Positions 1-10,008 are shown, counted from the stretch's first letter. The stretch: DNA of 64,000 nucleotides from Kangiella profundi (GCF_002838765.1 NZ_CP025120.1:62001-126000); one strand, 5' to 3'. The notes: a model not told the origin generated them from the sequence alone. Program-made: numbers and translations.

Positions 1-338
1 GTTCATTGTTTTCCTATAAGCCCAGTGTCATCGTGACCTACTCGGCAGGACAGTGGGGCGGAGTTCGAGCGGCCATGTCCATGCGTGGTATTTTGTCTGA
101 GTTAGGTTGTTTGCCAGTATCGGCAATGACCAATATTCCAAAGGCTCAGGAAGTGTTTCATGAAGATGGTAGTTATCAGGAAGAACAAAACAGCGAGCGC
201 TGGAATAATTATCTAGCGCGTGGGTTTTTACAGCTAGAATGGTGGGCGCAGGCGACTAAACAGCATCGAGAAGCCGTGGACCCCGACAAAGTGATACAGG
301 CCTTTAAGAAATATCCTTCACAACGCAATGCACCTTAA
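1..338 (+). CDS. NADPH-dependent FMN reductase family protein, C-terminal part
   Basis: The reading frame is open from the left edge of the window, so this is the C-terminal part of a longer gene; no true start is visible. The segment SAGQWGGVRAAMSMR followed by a conserved MTNIP stretch resembles the second half of flavodoxin-fold NADPH-dependent FMN reductases (the azoreductase/ChrR/ArsH-like group), soluble enzymes that reduce flavins or quinones. The visible 110 residues would be somewhat more than half of a typical ~180-190 residue protein. The family call rests on the short glycine-rich motif and general pattern; the substrate cannot be told. Confidence 0.7.
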   Translation, partial: SLFSYKPSVIVTYSAGQWGGVRAAMSMRGILSELGCLPVSAMTNIPKAQEVFHEDGSYQEEQNSERWNNYLARGFLQLEWWAQATKQHREAVDPDKVIQAFKKYPSQRNAP

Positions 339-424
339 GCCAACAGGAATATGATAGCTAAAGCTTCTGATTTAATAGCAATTAGACTATCGTATAGAGT
401 AGTTCCCATTTAATTGAGCGAAAT

Positions 425-3118
425 ATGGCGCAGCAGGATTGGCATACAATCGATGTTGAAACAGTGCTCAATAAGCTCGAGTCTAGTCAGCAAGGACTGG
501 AATTGCAGCAAGTTGAACAACGCCAAAAAGATTTTGGCGCAAACTGTTTACCTCAGGCAGCAAGGCCTGGCTGGCTGATACGCTTTATACGTCAATTCCA
601 CAACACCCTGATCTATGTTCTTCTTATCTCTGCTGCGATAACAGCGCTATTACAGCACTGGGTCGATACTTCGGTAATAGTAGCCGTGGTTTTGATTAAT
701 GCCATGGTTGGTCTATTACAGGAAGGCAAAGCAGAGCGAGCATTGGATGCCATACGAAAGATGCTCGCCTTAAAAGCTGCAGTCATTAGAAATGATCAGC
801 GAATCACCATTGAAGCGGAAAATTTAGTACCCGGAGACATTGTCATACTCGAAGCAGGCGACAAAGTACCGGCGGATCTGAGGCTGATAAAAGCACATAA
901 CCTGAAAATAGAAGAAGCTATTTTAACAGGCGAATCACTTGGCGTAGAAAAACAAATCGAGGCAGTGGAAGAAAAAGCAGTACTCGGTGATCGAAGTTGC
1001 ATGGCCTACAGTGGCACCACAATAACCAGAGGGCAGGGACAAGGTGTTGTGGTAGCAACCGGAAAGCACACCGAAGTTGGTCGAATTAGCGGAATGCTGT
1101 CGGAAGTAAAAAGACTTACTACGCCGTTAATTGAGCAAATGGATACATTTGCTAAGTGGCTTAGCTTTGTCATTGTCATGATAGCCATCTTAATATTTGC
1201 AGCTGGCTATTGGCTACTCGGCTATGAGTTTAGTGAATTGTTCATGGCGGTTGTTGGCTTAACGGTAGCGGCTATCCCTGAAGGCTTGCCCGCAGTGCTA
1301 ACTATAACACTTGCTGTAGGTGTACAGGCGATGGCTAAGAAGAATGCCATTGTCCGACAGCTACCAGCAATAGAAACGCTAGGTTCAGTTTCGGTGATAT
1401 GTACAGACAAGACTGGAACTCTGACGCGTAATGAAATGAGTGTGGTGGCAGTCTGTACTTCGGAAAATAACTATGACGTAAGTGGTGATGGTTATATACC
1501 AATCGGGACAATCTCAAACCATGAGCGATCTGTTGAAATAGAGACAGAGCAACAATTAACAAGCATAGGCCTGACAGGCTTGCTGTGTAATGACTCGCAA
1601 CTACAAAAAGAAGGCAATGCGTGGAGTGTCGAAGGTGATCCAATGGAAGCGGCATTATTAACATTTGCCGGGAAGATTGGATTTGATTTGGAAGCTAGTA
1701 GAAAAGAGTGGGTGCGAACGGACCTCATACCTTTTGATGCCAGCCATCGATTCATGGCCACTTTAAATCATGATCACCAGGCTAATGCAGCAATCTATGT
1801 AAAGGGAGCACCTGAAAAAATACTAGAGCTGTGCACTAAACAAATGGCCGATCAGGATCAAGAGAAAGAAATTGATCAAAAATACTGGCAAACAAAAGCA
1901 GCCGAACTGGCCAGCAAAGGTCAGCGAGTTATCGCGCTAGCAATAAAAAAAGTACCGGTAGAACATATAATACTGACACATCGTGATTTAGAAGAGGGGT
2001 TAGTTTTACTGGGTCTTGTTGGTTTAATGGACCCCCCGCGAAGTGAAGTGATTGAGGCAATACAAGAGTGCTACAGCGCGGGTATTGATGTCAAAATGAT
2101 CACAGGTGACCACGCGTTAACAGCGTCATCAATTGGAGCTAAGATTGGTTTGCATAACCATGAGCGAGTATTGACCGGAGCAGAGCTCGATTTGATGGAT
2201 GATGATGCACTCGAGCAAGCGGTCAAGGAAGTGGATATCTTTGCCCGCACCAGTCCAGAGCATAAATTGCGACTGGTAACAGCGCTGCAAGCCAGCGGGC
2301 TGGTCGTTGTAATGACCGGGGATGGGGTCAATGATGCGCCAGCACTCAAGCGTGCGGATGCCGGAGTTGCAATGGGTGTCAAAGGAAGTGAAGCTGCCAA
2401 AGAGGCGTCTTCGATTGTATTGGCTGATGATAACTTCGTGTCGATAGTATCAGCAATAAAAGAAGGGCGAACGGTTTACGACAATACTAAGAAGGTGATC
2501 AGCTGGTCATTGCCGACCAGTACTGGTGAGGCCTTTACTCTTATTGTTGCATTGATGTTGAGTATGGCCTTACCAATAACCGCGGTGCAAATTTTATGGG
2601 TCAATATGATAACGGCCGTGACGCTTGGAATAGCGCTAGCTTTTGAACCAACAGAAGCCAACACCATGAAGCAAAGACCGCGACCAAGAAAACAGCCTTT
2701 GCTAACAGGAACATTAGTCTGGCATATATTTGTGGTGACACTACTGTTTGTATTGGGAGTTTTTGGAATATACCGTTATGCTGTGGAGCAAGGCTATTCC
2801 ATCGAGCTTGCCAGGACAATGGCAATGAACACGCTGGTGGTAATGGAAGTGTTTCATTTGTTCTTTATTAGAAATATGTATGGCACTTCACTAACCTGGA
2901 AAGCGATCAAGGGTACCAAAGTGATCTGGTATGCTGTGATATTAGTAACTGCGGGACAACTGGCAATTACCTATTTACCCTCGATGCAGGAAATATTTGC
3001 AACACGATCAGTGCCACTAAAGGATGGCATTCTGATAGTGCTGATAGGTGTTGCTGTGTTTGCCGTGGCTGAAACAGAAAAGCAGATTAGGCTGGGCTTG
3101 ACTAGAAAAAGAGAATAA
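425..3118 (+). CDS. Cation-transporting P-type ATPase (P2 type, Ca2+-ATPase-like)
   Basis: An inner-membrane pump of 897 residues that couples ATP hydrolysis to cation transport. The actuator motif TGES lies near residue 169, the phosphorylation motif DKTGT has its Asp at residue 328, and the hinge TGDGVNDAP is present, so all catalytic parts are intact. The M4 motif PEGLPA is typical of P2 pumps (SERCA/PMR1/Na-K type), and the M6 region reads NMITAVTLG. About ten membrane segments are seen in the usual 2+2+6 arrangement. Ca2+ is the default guess, but some bacterial members move other cations, so the ion is left open. The next gene starts 4 nt after the stop, suggesting cotranscription. Confidence 0.9.
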   Translation: MAQQDWHTIDVETVLNKLESSQQGLELQQVEQRQKDFGANCLPQAARPGWLIRFIRQFHNTLIYVLLISAAITALLQHWVDTSVIVAVVLINAMVGLLQEGKAERALDAIRKMLALKAAVIRNDQRITIEAENLVPGDIVILEAGDKVPADLRLIKAHNLKIEEAILTGESLGVEKQIEAVEEKAVLGDRSCMAYSGTTITRGQGQGVVVATGKHTEVGRISGMLSEVKRLTTPLIEQMDTFAKWLSFVIVMIAILIFAAGYWLLGYEFSELFMAVVGLTVAAIPEGLPAVLTITLAVGVQAMAKKNAIVRQLPAIETLGSVSVICTDKTGTLTRNEMSVVAVCTSENNYDVSGDGYIPIGTISNHERSVEIETEQQLTSIGLTGLLCNDSQLQKEGNAWSVEGDPMEAALLTFAGKIGFDLEASRKEWVRTDLIPFDASHRFMATLNHDHQANAAIYVKGAPEKILELCTKQMADQDQEKEIDQKYWQTKAAELASKGQRVIALAIKKVPVEHIILTHRDLEEGLVLLGLVGLMDPPRSEVIEAIQECYSAGIDVKMITGDHALTASSIGAKIGLHNHERVLTGAELDLMDDDALEQAVKEVDIFARTSPEHKLRLVTALQASGLVVVMTGDGVNDAPALKRADAGVAMGVKGSEAAKEASSIVLADDNFVSIVSAIKEGRTVYDNTKKVISWSLPTSTGEAFTLIVALMLSMALPITAVQILWVNMITAVTLGIALAFEPTEANTMKQRPRPRKQPLLTGTLVWHIFVVTLLFVLGVFGIYRYAVEQGYSIELARTMAMNTLVVMEVFHLFFIRNMYGTSLTWKAIKGTKVIWYAVILVTAGQLAITYLPSMQEIFATRSVPLKDGILIVLIGVAVFAVAETEKQIRLGLTRKRE

Positions 3119-3122
3119 CTGG

Positions 3123-4469
3123 ATGAATCAACGTTTTTATGACATTGCTTCGCGCGTTGTTGATCTATTGATGGATGTGGTCTGTGTGGTTGATGAGCAT
3201 GGGGTTTTTGTCTATATCAGTAGCAGTTGTGAAAAAGTGTTTGGCTATACCCAGCAAGAGATGCTGGGGACTAACATGATCAATTATGTTCATCCAGAAG
3301 ATCGAAATAAAACATTAGCCATTGCAGCACAGATCATGCGCGGAAAGGAGCAGCCGTACTTTGAAAATAGATACGTTCGAAAAGACGGTAGTACAGTTTA
3401 TATCATGTGGTCAGCGCGCTGGCAGGAAGAGGATAAGGTTCGAGTAGCGGTAGCAAGAGATATTACCGAATATAAACGATTCGAAAGGACACAGAACTCA
3501 ATTTACAAAATTTCTCAAATGGCGCATAAGTCGAGCAATCCTGAACAGTTGTGTCAGGACTCCTACCAGCTTATTAAAAGCTTCATTGATATAGAAACCT
3601 TTATAGTTTGCACCAGGCACTCTGAAAAAAATCAAATCAAATTTACCTACAGCAATGACCAACAATATCCAACAGGATCGTCTTTCACGGTTGATAGTAA
3701 TACTGCCATTTCGGAGATAGTTGAGAAAAGAAAAACACTGATGGCAAATAGTAAAGGCCACTCGCCTTTAGAGGTTGGTAAGGATGAAAAAGTAAGATTT
3801 CATCAGCACGGCAACTGGCTTGGTATTCCACTGACCACGCAGGAAAAAGTCATAGGTGTCTTGATAATAGGAGCAGCCAACAGCAAACGTTATTCGAACA
3901 ATGATATTAGCCTATTAGAGTATGTTGCAGAACAGTTTGCAGTTGCTATTGAGCGCAAAAATAATGAACAGAAACTGCACCACCTGGCGAGCCATGACTG
4001 GTTGACAGGATTACCGAACCGTATGCTTTTTAATGACCGATTGGAAGTGGCAATTAATAGAGCCAAAAGAATTGGTGAGAAGGTGGCCTTGCTGTACATG
4101 GATCTGGATGGTTTTAAAGAAGTTAATGATAGTCTGGGACATGCCAAGGGAGACTTATTGTTAAGTAAGGTGGCGGTTAGAATTAAATCCTGCGTTAGAG
4201 AGTCGGATACTATCGCGCGCATGGGTGGTGATGAATTTACCGTATTACTGACAGAAATTCATGGACGGGAAGCAGTGGAAAATGTGTCAAAAAAAATTAA
4301 AGATGCATTAAAGGAAGGCTTCAATCTCGAAGCTAATGAAGCGGTTATCGGTATTAGTATTGGGATTGCTGTTTATCCTGATGATGGTGAAAATAGTGAG
4401 TCGCTTCTCAAAATTGCTGACAATGCCATGTATGATGATAAGCGACGAATGAATGGTAAGAAACAATAA
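3123..4469 (+). CDS. PAS-GAF-GGDEF diguanylate cyclase
   Basis: A 448-residue cytoplasmic signalling protein with no clear membrane segment. An N-terminal PAS domain (about residues 10-125, with the PAC-like segment ending in VAVARDITE) is followed by a GAF domain (about 135-280) and a GGDEF domain (about 285-447). The active-site motif GGDEF is at 368-372, and RESD at 359-362 is placed exactly five residues upstream, matching the c-di-GMP inhibitory I-site RxxD. It should therefore be an active, product-inhibited cyclase making c-di-GMP. The ligand of PAS/GAF is unknown. The gene follows the P-type ATPase by 4 nt, so the two are probably transcribed together. Confidence 0.92.
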   Translation: MNQRFYDIASRVVDLLMDVVCVVDEHGVFVYISSSCEKVFGYTQQEMLGTNMINYVHPEDRNKTLAIAAQIMRGKEQPYFENRYVRKDGSTVYIMWSARWQEEDKVRVAVARDITEYKRFERTQNSIYKISQMAHKSSNPEQLCQDSYQLIKSFIDIETFIVCTRHSEKNQIKFTYSNDQQYPTGSSFTVDSNTAISEIVEKRKTLMANSKGHSPLEVGKDEKVRFHQHGNWLGIPLTTQEKVIGVLIIGAANSKRYSNNDISLLEYVAEQFAVAIERKNNEQKLHHLASHDWLTGLPNRMLFNDRLEVAINRAKRIGEKVALLYMDLDGFKEVNDSLGHAKGDLLLSKVAVRIKSCVRESDTIARMGGDEFTVLLTEIHGREAVENVSKKIKDALKEGFNLEANEAVIGISIGIAVYPDDGENSESLLKIADNAMYDDKRRMNGKKQ

Positions 4470-4504
4470 ACAGTAAAACTTATAAATGATATCTGGGGGA
4501 AATC

Positions 4505-5017
4505 ATGAGCGAGTTAACTAAAACAAAAGATCTTTTAGGTCTGCTGGCATGGCTGATATTGGCTTTTGCTACTGCCACCATAGGCGCAATAGCTTCCGTT
4601 GAGGCAGGTCAGTTCTATAGTCAACTCGAACAACCCTCATGGGCACCACCTGGCTGGCTCTTTGGCCCGGTATGGACAGTTTTATATGCTTTGATGGGTA
4701 TTGCAGCATGGCTGGTGTGGCGTCAACGATATAATTTAAATGCCTCATTAAAGAGAGTGCATGCTGCATTAACTATTTTCGTACTGCAGTTAATTTTAAA
4801 CGCCTTGTGGAGCTGGTTGTTCTTTGCCTGGCATCTAGGGGGCTGGGCTTTCGTAGATATCGTCATTTTATGGATCTTCATTGGCTTTACGCTGGTTGGA
4901 TTTTTACGGGTCAATAAATTGGCGGCAGTACTATTAGCGCCCTATCTACTTTGGGTTCTGTTTGCAGCAATTCTTAACTATGCTGTGTGGAAAATGAATC
5001 CAGCGATACTGGGTTAA
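4505..5017 (+). CDS. tspO: TspO/MBR family tryptophan-rich membrane protein
   Basis: A 170-residue integral membrane protein with five predicted membrane segments and many Trp residues. The stretch around residues 39-60 (PSWAPPGWLFGPVWT) is the diagnostic TspO signature, and a later NALWSWLFF-type segment also fits. TspO proteins bind porphyrins and have been tied to tetrapyrrole export or oxidative-stress signalling; which role applies here cannot be seen. A purine-rich GGGGGAA lies just before the ATG. The next gene, mntP, is in the same direction. Confidence 0.93.
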   Translation: MSELTKTKDLLGLLAWLILAFATATIGAIASVEAGQFYSQLEQPSWAPPGWLFGPVWTVLYALMGIAAWLVWRQRYNLNASLKRVHAALTIFVLQLILNALWSWLFFAWHLGGWAFVDIVILWIFIGFTLVGFLRVNKLAAVLLAPYLLWVLFAAILNYAVWKMNPAILG

Positions 5018-5101
5018 TAAAAACTTTCTTACACTCAGTCAGTCGCAACTGAAAAAGAATCGACCTACAATGTGCGTCATTAGCAATAACCTACGACTCA
5101 A

Positions 5102-5641
5102 ATGTTAGAAGTTATCATTTTGGCGCTTGCCTTAAGTATGGATGCCTTTGCGGTATCCATTGGCCTTGGTTCGAAGCCTGTGGATAGTCATAGAAAACTA
5201 GCTTTCCAGGCTGCGGTATATTTTGGTTTGTTCCAAGGTTTAATGCCGTTGATCGGCTATCTGGGTGGTAAAGGGTTGCTCGGCTGGATTGAGGTTTACG
5301 CACCCTGGATTGCCTTCCTGTTATTACTATTTATTGGCGGAAAAATGATCTTTGAAGCTTTCTCAGAAGGCATTGAAGATGATATTGCCCAGATTACTCA
5401 ACGGGTAATGCTGACACTAGCCATTGCAACCAGTATCGATGCCATGGCGGCTGGCTTTGCCCTGAATCTGTTAGAAGCCAACCCGTTTGTAGCCTGTGGC
5501 ATTATTGGTTTGGTTACGATGCTAATGAGTGCAATAGGTGTTTATATTGGCAAACGCAGTGGAACTTGGTTGGAAAGCAAGGCTGAACTATTGGGTGGCG
5601 TGATTTTGATTCTGATAGCGATCAAGCTCGTGTTAAGCTAA
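5102..5641 (+). CDS. mntP: Manganese efflux pump MntP
   Basis: A 179-residue inner-membrane protein with six hydrophobic segments. It shows the paired DUF204 signatures [15 protein letters not shown] near the N-terminus and [13 protein letters not shown] near the middle, each with the membrane-embedded Asp that is important in E. coli MntP. It exports Mn2+ to protect from excess manganese. The leader (84 nt) is too short and lacks the conserved sequences of the yybP-ykoY manganese riboswitch that precedes mntP in some bacteria, so its control is not visible. Confidence 0.93.
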   Translation: MLEVIILALALSMDAFAVSIGLGSKPVDSHRKLAFQAAVYFGLFQGLMPLIGYLGGKGLLGWIEVYAPWIAFLLLLFIGGKMIFEAFSEGIEDDIAQITQRVMLTLAIATSIDAMAAGFALNLLEANPFVACGIIGLVTMLMSAIGVYIGKRSGTWLESKAELLGGVILILIAIKLVLS

Positions 5642-5682
5642 CTCCTGAAGATAAACCAGTTTAATTAAAGAATATTGGAATT

Positions 5683-6870
5683 ATGCCGGTAATGAAAAAA
5701 TTGATTATTGTTGCAACTCTATGCCTATTAGGGTTGCTTTCTATTGAGCCTGCTCATGCCAGTACAGTTGCTTCTCAAATCAGTCAGGTCAGTAGCATTG
5801 ATTGGGCATTGCTTGCGCTTTACATTCTTATCGCAATTCTATTTTCTTTTTTATGCTCCATTGCTGAAGCGGTGCTTCTGAGCATTACCCCTTCATACAT
5901 TGAACACTTGCAGGAAAAGAATCCTAAGCGTGCCAAGGTATTGCGCACCCTGCGAATAACCAGTGTCGATCGATCGCTAGCGGCTATTCTGACGCTGAAT
6001 ACGATAGCTCATACAGTAGGTGCCATTGCTGCTGGGGCTCAGGCTACTGTTGTTTTTGGCAGCGCCTGGATTGGGCTATTTTCTGTGATCATGACCTTAG
6101 CCATTTTGTTCTTCTCAGAAATCGTTCCGAAAACGATTGGTGCTGTGTATTGGAAGCAACTTGCTACCATTACCGCATTATACGTTCAGTGGTTAATCAA
6201 GATTCTGTACCCGCTAATCTGGCTTTCAGAAATGATTACCAAGTGGATCTCGCATGGCAAGAAACAGCATATTTTCAGTCGTGATGAGTTTCTGGCGATG
6301 GCCGGGCTGGGTGAAAGAACGGGCCATATTGATGAACATGAGTTCAGGGTTGTCAGAAATCTGTTCCGGTTCCGTCAGTTACGGGCCAAGGATATTATGA
6401 CCCCACGCACGGTGATGGTGTCTCTTCCTGCCAGCGCAAAAGTAGAAGATGTATTTCAACAAGTGTTGGAAATTCGCTTCTCAAGATTACCTATCTACAG
6501 TGAAGACAATGATGACATTACCGACTTTGTCTTAAAAGACGATATTTTAATGACCCAGGCGAAAGATCATGGAGCAAGAACGCTGGGACACTTAAAGCGC
6601 AAGTTAATGGTGGTGTTGGCCGAGATGCCCTTACCGGATTTAATGGAAGTACTACTCAATGAGCGCCAACATATCGCACTAGTTGTGGATGAATACGGTC
6701 AGACCTCCGGGCTCGTTACCCTTGAAGATGTTGTTGAAACCTTACTGGGTTTAGAGATTATGGACGAGATGGACGAGGTCAAAGATATGCAGTTGTTAGC
6801 ACGCCAGCAATGGCGTAAGAGAGCGGAAAAACGCGGCCTCATCATCGATAATGACTCTGAAAGCCAATAA
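5683..6870 (+). CDS. CNNM/CorC-type transporter: DUF21 plus CBS pair
   Basis: A 395-residue membrane protein. An N-terminal hydrophobic segment that could be a signal peptide (ending near AHAS, residue 27) is followed by a DUF21 domain with about four membrane segments (residues 40-200), then a CBS pair (about 225-350; KDIMTPRTVMVSLP begins the first and ALVVDEYGQTSGLVTLEDVVE the second). The family (CNNM, CorC, YfjD, PaeA) is linked to Mg2+/Co2+ or polyamine efflux; specificity is unknown. The CorC_HlyC C-terminal domain common in longer relatives is absent. A second ATG three codons inside is an equal start candidate. Confidence 0.88.
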   Translation: MPVMKKLIIVATLCLLGLLSIEPAHASTVASQISQVSSIDWALLALYILIAILFSFLCSIAEAVLLSITPSYIEHLQEKNPKRAKVLRTLRITSVDRSLAAILTLNTIAHTVGAIAAGAQATVVFGSAWIGLFSVIMTLAILFFSEIVPKTIGAVYWKQLATITALYVQWLIKILYPLIWLSEMITKWISHGKKQHIFSRDEFLAMAGLGERTGHIDEHEFRVVRNLFRFRQLRAKDIMTPRTVMVSLPASAKVEDVFQQVLEIRFSRLPIYSEDNDDITDFVLKDDILMTQAKDHGARTLGHLKRKLMVVLAEMPLPDLMEVLLNERQHIALVVDEYGQTSGLVTLEDVVETLLGLEIMDEMDEVKDMQLLARQQWRKRAEKRGLIIDNDSESQ

Positions 6871-6880
6871 AGCAAGTCAA

Positions 6881-6901
6881 AACTGACAAAAAATGTCAGT
6901 T
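6881..6901 (+). terminator. Possible terminator after the DUF21-CBS gene
   Basis: The arms AACTGACA and TGTCAGTT form a perfect 8-bp hairpin with a five-A loop, 10 nt after the stop codon. The following TCTTAAG is only weakly T-rich, so termination efficiency is uncertain. Confidence 0.5.
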
Positions 6902-7124
6902 CTTAAGTCATATTTAACTTGCACTGGTCACAAAGCTACATTTCTCCATCAAAAGTATTTATTTTGAAACAATTTATAACTTGTTGATTTTTAAAATATT
7001 AAATTGTGTGTGATGTTTGGAGATTGTCAAAATCCCAGGCACTGTAAAAAATACTGACAGTGTGACCTATTTCTCATTCTTATTCTTTGCTAAAGTAAAA
7101 GAAGGTCAGACATGAGGAAATCCT

Positions 7125-9182
7125 ATGGCTCGTCGGTATCGATTAACTCAGACGGCTGTCTCGATTGTAGATTGTGAAAGGAACTCCATGCGCCGAGAGA
7201 GGCAACCTTCCCCAATGAATTTTTCATGCTTCCCTTTGTGGGCAGGCATCCTATTGTATTTGTTCAGCACCGCAATTGCTTATGCTAGTCATCACCCTGT
7301 AAATATTAAAGGGACTTTTGATGATCAACTTGAGAATCAAAATGCTGAAAGAAAAGATGAAAAGTTCAAAGAACTCACACCTGAACAACAGGCTTTTGAT
7401 GATTTCGTATATAAACTGGAGTCAGGTGAAATAGAGCTCAATAGCCAGCAAGACTTTGATCGTGAACTAAAAAAGATGGCGGCTTTGGTTCCTGCGGATG
7501 ATGAAGATCGCCGATTAACCTATGTTTATTACCAATGCATTTTAAGTCGTATGTTTGATCCTAGAGCAGGAATAAACCTGGCAAGGGATATGATCAGCAA
7601 GGCGAAAACAAAGGGTGATCGTTTAGAGGAGGGTGTTCTCTACATGTGCCTGGTCAATTACCAATCACGTGCAGGGGAAGTGTCCGAAGCATTGCAAACT
7701 ACCGAAAAAGCACTCGATATTGGCGAAGAGCTAAACGATAAGCTCTTGATAGCTGACGCACATGTAAGTCGTTGCTCGATGCGTTCTTTGATAGGTGAAA
7801 ATGATTTTGCCTTACAGGACTGTGTTAAAGCCGAAAAAATATATCGCGAAGAGGGGCTACTGGAAGGTTCGGAAGGTTTAATCTTTGATATTGGCATCAT
7901 CTACCGTCGCTTGGGCTTCCTGGAGCGAGCAGAAAAATATTTGAATCGTGCCCAGCAAATTGCTGAAAGGGACAATTTACGATTTGGTCAGTTGCAGGTT
8001 TATCTACAACAAGGTTTCCTCGAAGAGCAGCGCAACAACCTTGATAAGGCCATAGCAAAATATCAGGCGGCTATGAAAGTTGCCAGAGACGATGACATCC
8101 AGAGTGAAATGGTGCCGATTAGGATAGCCCTTGCTGGTGGCTATAATTTGCGCGGCGAATATAGTAAGGCAATTCGCGAACTGGAATTGGCAAGTGAAGC
8201 CAGAGAAAAGCTGGGCAACATAAATTATGACGGCATGGCAGCCATGCAGTACGGTATAGCCTTAAGTAATATTGAGCAACCGCAACAAGCGGAAGAGTTT
8301 TTCCTCGAAGCAGAAAGGCAAATGCTCAGAGATAATAATCGCCGTTATCTGGCTTTGCTGTATGAGGCTTGGGCAGAGAGTTACAAAAAAGCCGGAAATG
8401 AACAACAGGCATTGGATAAGTATCAGAAGTTTATGGTGCTCCAGAAAGAGCTAGATCGTCAACGCTCTGATCAACAAACTCAGGTACTGCGCTTCGAGTA
8501 TGATAGTGAAAAAACTGAACTGGAAAATGAGCAGCTACAGAAAGAGCAGAAACTCAAAGATGAGCAATTAGAATCTCTTCAAAAGGCACGTCAATGGCAA
8601 ATTCTAGCAATAATTTTGGGTGGCTTGTTAACTTTGCTATTGATCTGGTTTTCTTTGAGACAGGTAGCAAACTCACGTAAATTTAAACAACTGGCTTATA
8701 CCGACAGCTTAACTGGCCTGGCCAATCGTCGCCAGATAGAGCGAGCATTGAAAAAGTCTATGGAAGAAGCCAACCTGAACCGGAAGCCATTGAGCATACT
8801 GATGTATGACATTGACCACTTCAAAGTGATCAATGATAAACATGGTCACTCAATAGGTGATGTGGTTCTGACAAACCTTTCCAACTTTAGTAAAGAGCTG
8901 TTACGTGATAATGACGTACTGGGAAGAACGGGTGGGGAGGAATTCCTGGCGATTTTACCTAACGCCAATATTGATCAGGCCATTCAGGTGGCAAAAAGGT
9001 TGCAGCGAGAAGTGGATCTTAAGCAGTACACAAATATCGAAAGTGATCTTAATGCCACTATTAGTGTGGGCGTAACGGAATTTAAACCTGGCGAGAACAT
9101 GGACCAGTTGCTGCATCGCGTGGATGAAGCACTTTACCAGGCCAAGGAAAATGGTCGTAATCGCGTTGAATATGTTATTTAA
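7125..9182 (+). CDS. TPR-repeat membrane diguanylate cyclase (GGDEF)
   Basis: A 685-residue signalling protein. A signal-like hydrophobic segment at about residues 31-54 is followed by a long alpha-helical TPR region (about 90-440), a coiled coil rich in Glu/Lys/Gln (about 445-495), one membrane segment (about 490-510) and a C-terminal GGDEF domain. The layout suggests a periplasmic TPR sensor coupled across the inner membrane to a cytoplasmic cyclase. GGEEF is at 603-607 and an RDND I-site at 594-597, so both catalysis and product inhibition look intact. The start is uncertain: ATG at 7125 has GAGGA upstream, but ATG at 7188 (GGA upstream) and at 7215 give a more conventional signal peptide. 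Confidence 0.9.
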   Translation: MARRYRLTQTAVSIVDCERNSMRRERQPSPMNFSCFPLWAGILLYLFSTAIAYASHHPVNIKGTFDDQLENQNAERKDEKFKELTPEQQAFDDFVYKLESGEIELNSQQDFDRELKKMAALVPADDEDRRLTYVYYQCILSRMFDPRAGINLARDMISKAKTKGDRLEEGVLYMCLVNYQSRAGEVSEALQTTEKALDIGEELNDKLLIADAHVSRCSMRSLIGENDFALQDCVKAEKIYREEGLLEGSEGLIFDIGIIYRRLGFLERAEKYLNRAQQIAERDNLRFGQLQVYLQQGFLEEQRNNLDKAIAKYQAAMKVARDDDIQSEMVPIRIALAGGYNLRGEYSKAIRELELASEAREKLGNINYDGMAAMQYGIALSNIEQPQQAEEFFLEAERQMLRDNNRRYLALLYEAWAESYKKAGNEQQALDKYQKFMVLQKELDRQRSDQQTQVLRFEYDSEKTELENEQLQKEQKLKDEQLESLQKARQWQILAIILGGLLTLLLIWFSLRQVANSRKFKQLAYTDSLTGLANRRQIERALKKSMEEANLNRKPLSILMYDIDHFKVINDKHGHSIGDVVLTNLSNFSKELLRDNDVLGRTGGEEFLAILPNANIDQAIQVAKRLQREVDLKQYTNIESDLNATISVGVTEFKPGENMDQLLHRVDEALYQAKENGRNRVEYVI

Positions 9183-9205
9183 ATTATTCCGATAAACTGC
9201 AGGGG

Positions 9206-9862
9206 TTAAATCACTAACCCCTCATTGATTCGATACCAACCGGTGAGACTAAATCGAGACTTATTGGCTGGTAGCACTTCATGCGGAAACACTTCACTTA
9301 AAAACACAACCAAAGTACCAAACTCAGGTATCACTGTTTCTATTGGGGTTTTCTCGCGTTTACGATAAATCAGCAGCTCTCCGCCATCTTCTGGGTTCCA
9401 TTGAGGGTTGAGATACAACACTGTGGTTAAACGACGGTTAGTACTGCCTCGAAAAGCATCCAGGTGACGTTTATAGAAAGCGCCCTCGGGATAGTGTGCG
9501 AACATACATTCGTAATCAAACAGCCCAAGAAAAAGATAGCGATTCAAACGCAGACGCAGCTCTTCTATCCAGGCAAAATATTGGCTGGCAAAAGGCTGAT
9601 CTGGCTCTAACCATTGGATTTGGTCAGTGCGTACAAATTCATTGGTATGAAAATCTTGTTCACGTCCAATCCCAGCAAGATCGAATTGATGAGGGTTACT
9701 ATCAATAAGACCGGTGAACAGATGGTTAAGAGTATCAAGCGGTAAAGCGTTTTTCAGAACAATATAACCTTGATCGGTAATCGCATCGCAGATACGCCCA
9801 AAGACATCTTCATCAAAATAACCAGTAGAGCTGGAAGAAACGGTTTTTAAAACTGGGTTCAA
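9206..9862 (-). CDS. 2OG-Fe(II) oxygenase (prolyl 4-hydroxylase-like)
   Basis: A 218-residue protein of the P4Hc/2OG-Fe(II) oxygenase superfamily. The iron triad is visible as H133-x-D135 (in RHLDAF) and H194 (in FPHEV), and R203 is the expected 2-oxoglutarate-binding residue. It is a candidate protein or small-molecule hydroxylase; the substrate cannot be deduced. The start is a TTG at 9862: the frame has a stop five codons upstream and no ATG until far inside, and a GAGG lies at suitable distance. It is transcribed alone, convergent with the TPR-GGDEF gene. Confidence 0.85.
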   Translation of the reverse strand: MNPVLKTVSSSSTGYFDEDVFGRICDAITDQGYIVLKNALPLDTLNHLFTGLIDSNPHQFDLAGIGREQDFHTNEFVRTDQIQWLEPDQPFASQYFAWIEELRLRLNRYLFLGLFDYECMFAHYPEGAFYKRHLDAFRGSTNRRLTTVLYLNPQWNPEDGGELLIYRKREKTPIETVIPEFGTLVVFLSEVFPHEVLPANKSRFSLTGWYRINEGLVI

Positions 9863-10008
9863 TGCAGTAAAACCTCATGGAATCTATGCGCGCTTTATAC
9901 TCCAAAAAAACTGTTTTGTGAACAAAAATCGTACAGAGGGTGTGGTCGCAATTATGGACAAGGTGAATTAGACTGAATGGTATCGATAAGTAGTTTGAGA
10001 GTATTCCT

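Noticed and set aside
1335-1664. Antisense frames within the P-type ATPase gene
   Set aside because: They are shadows of the strong coding frame on the plus strand.
5018-5101. Possible yybP-ykoY manganese riboswitch before mntP
   Set aside because: The gap is only 84 nt and none of the conserved loop sequences of that riboswitch were found.
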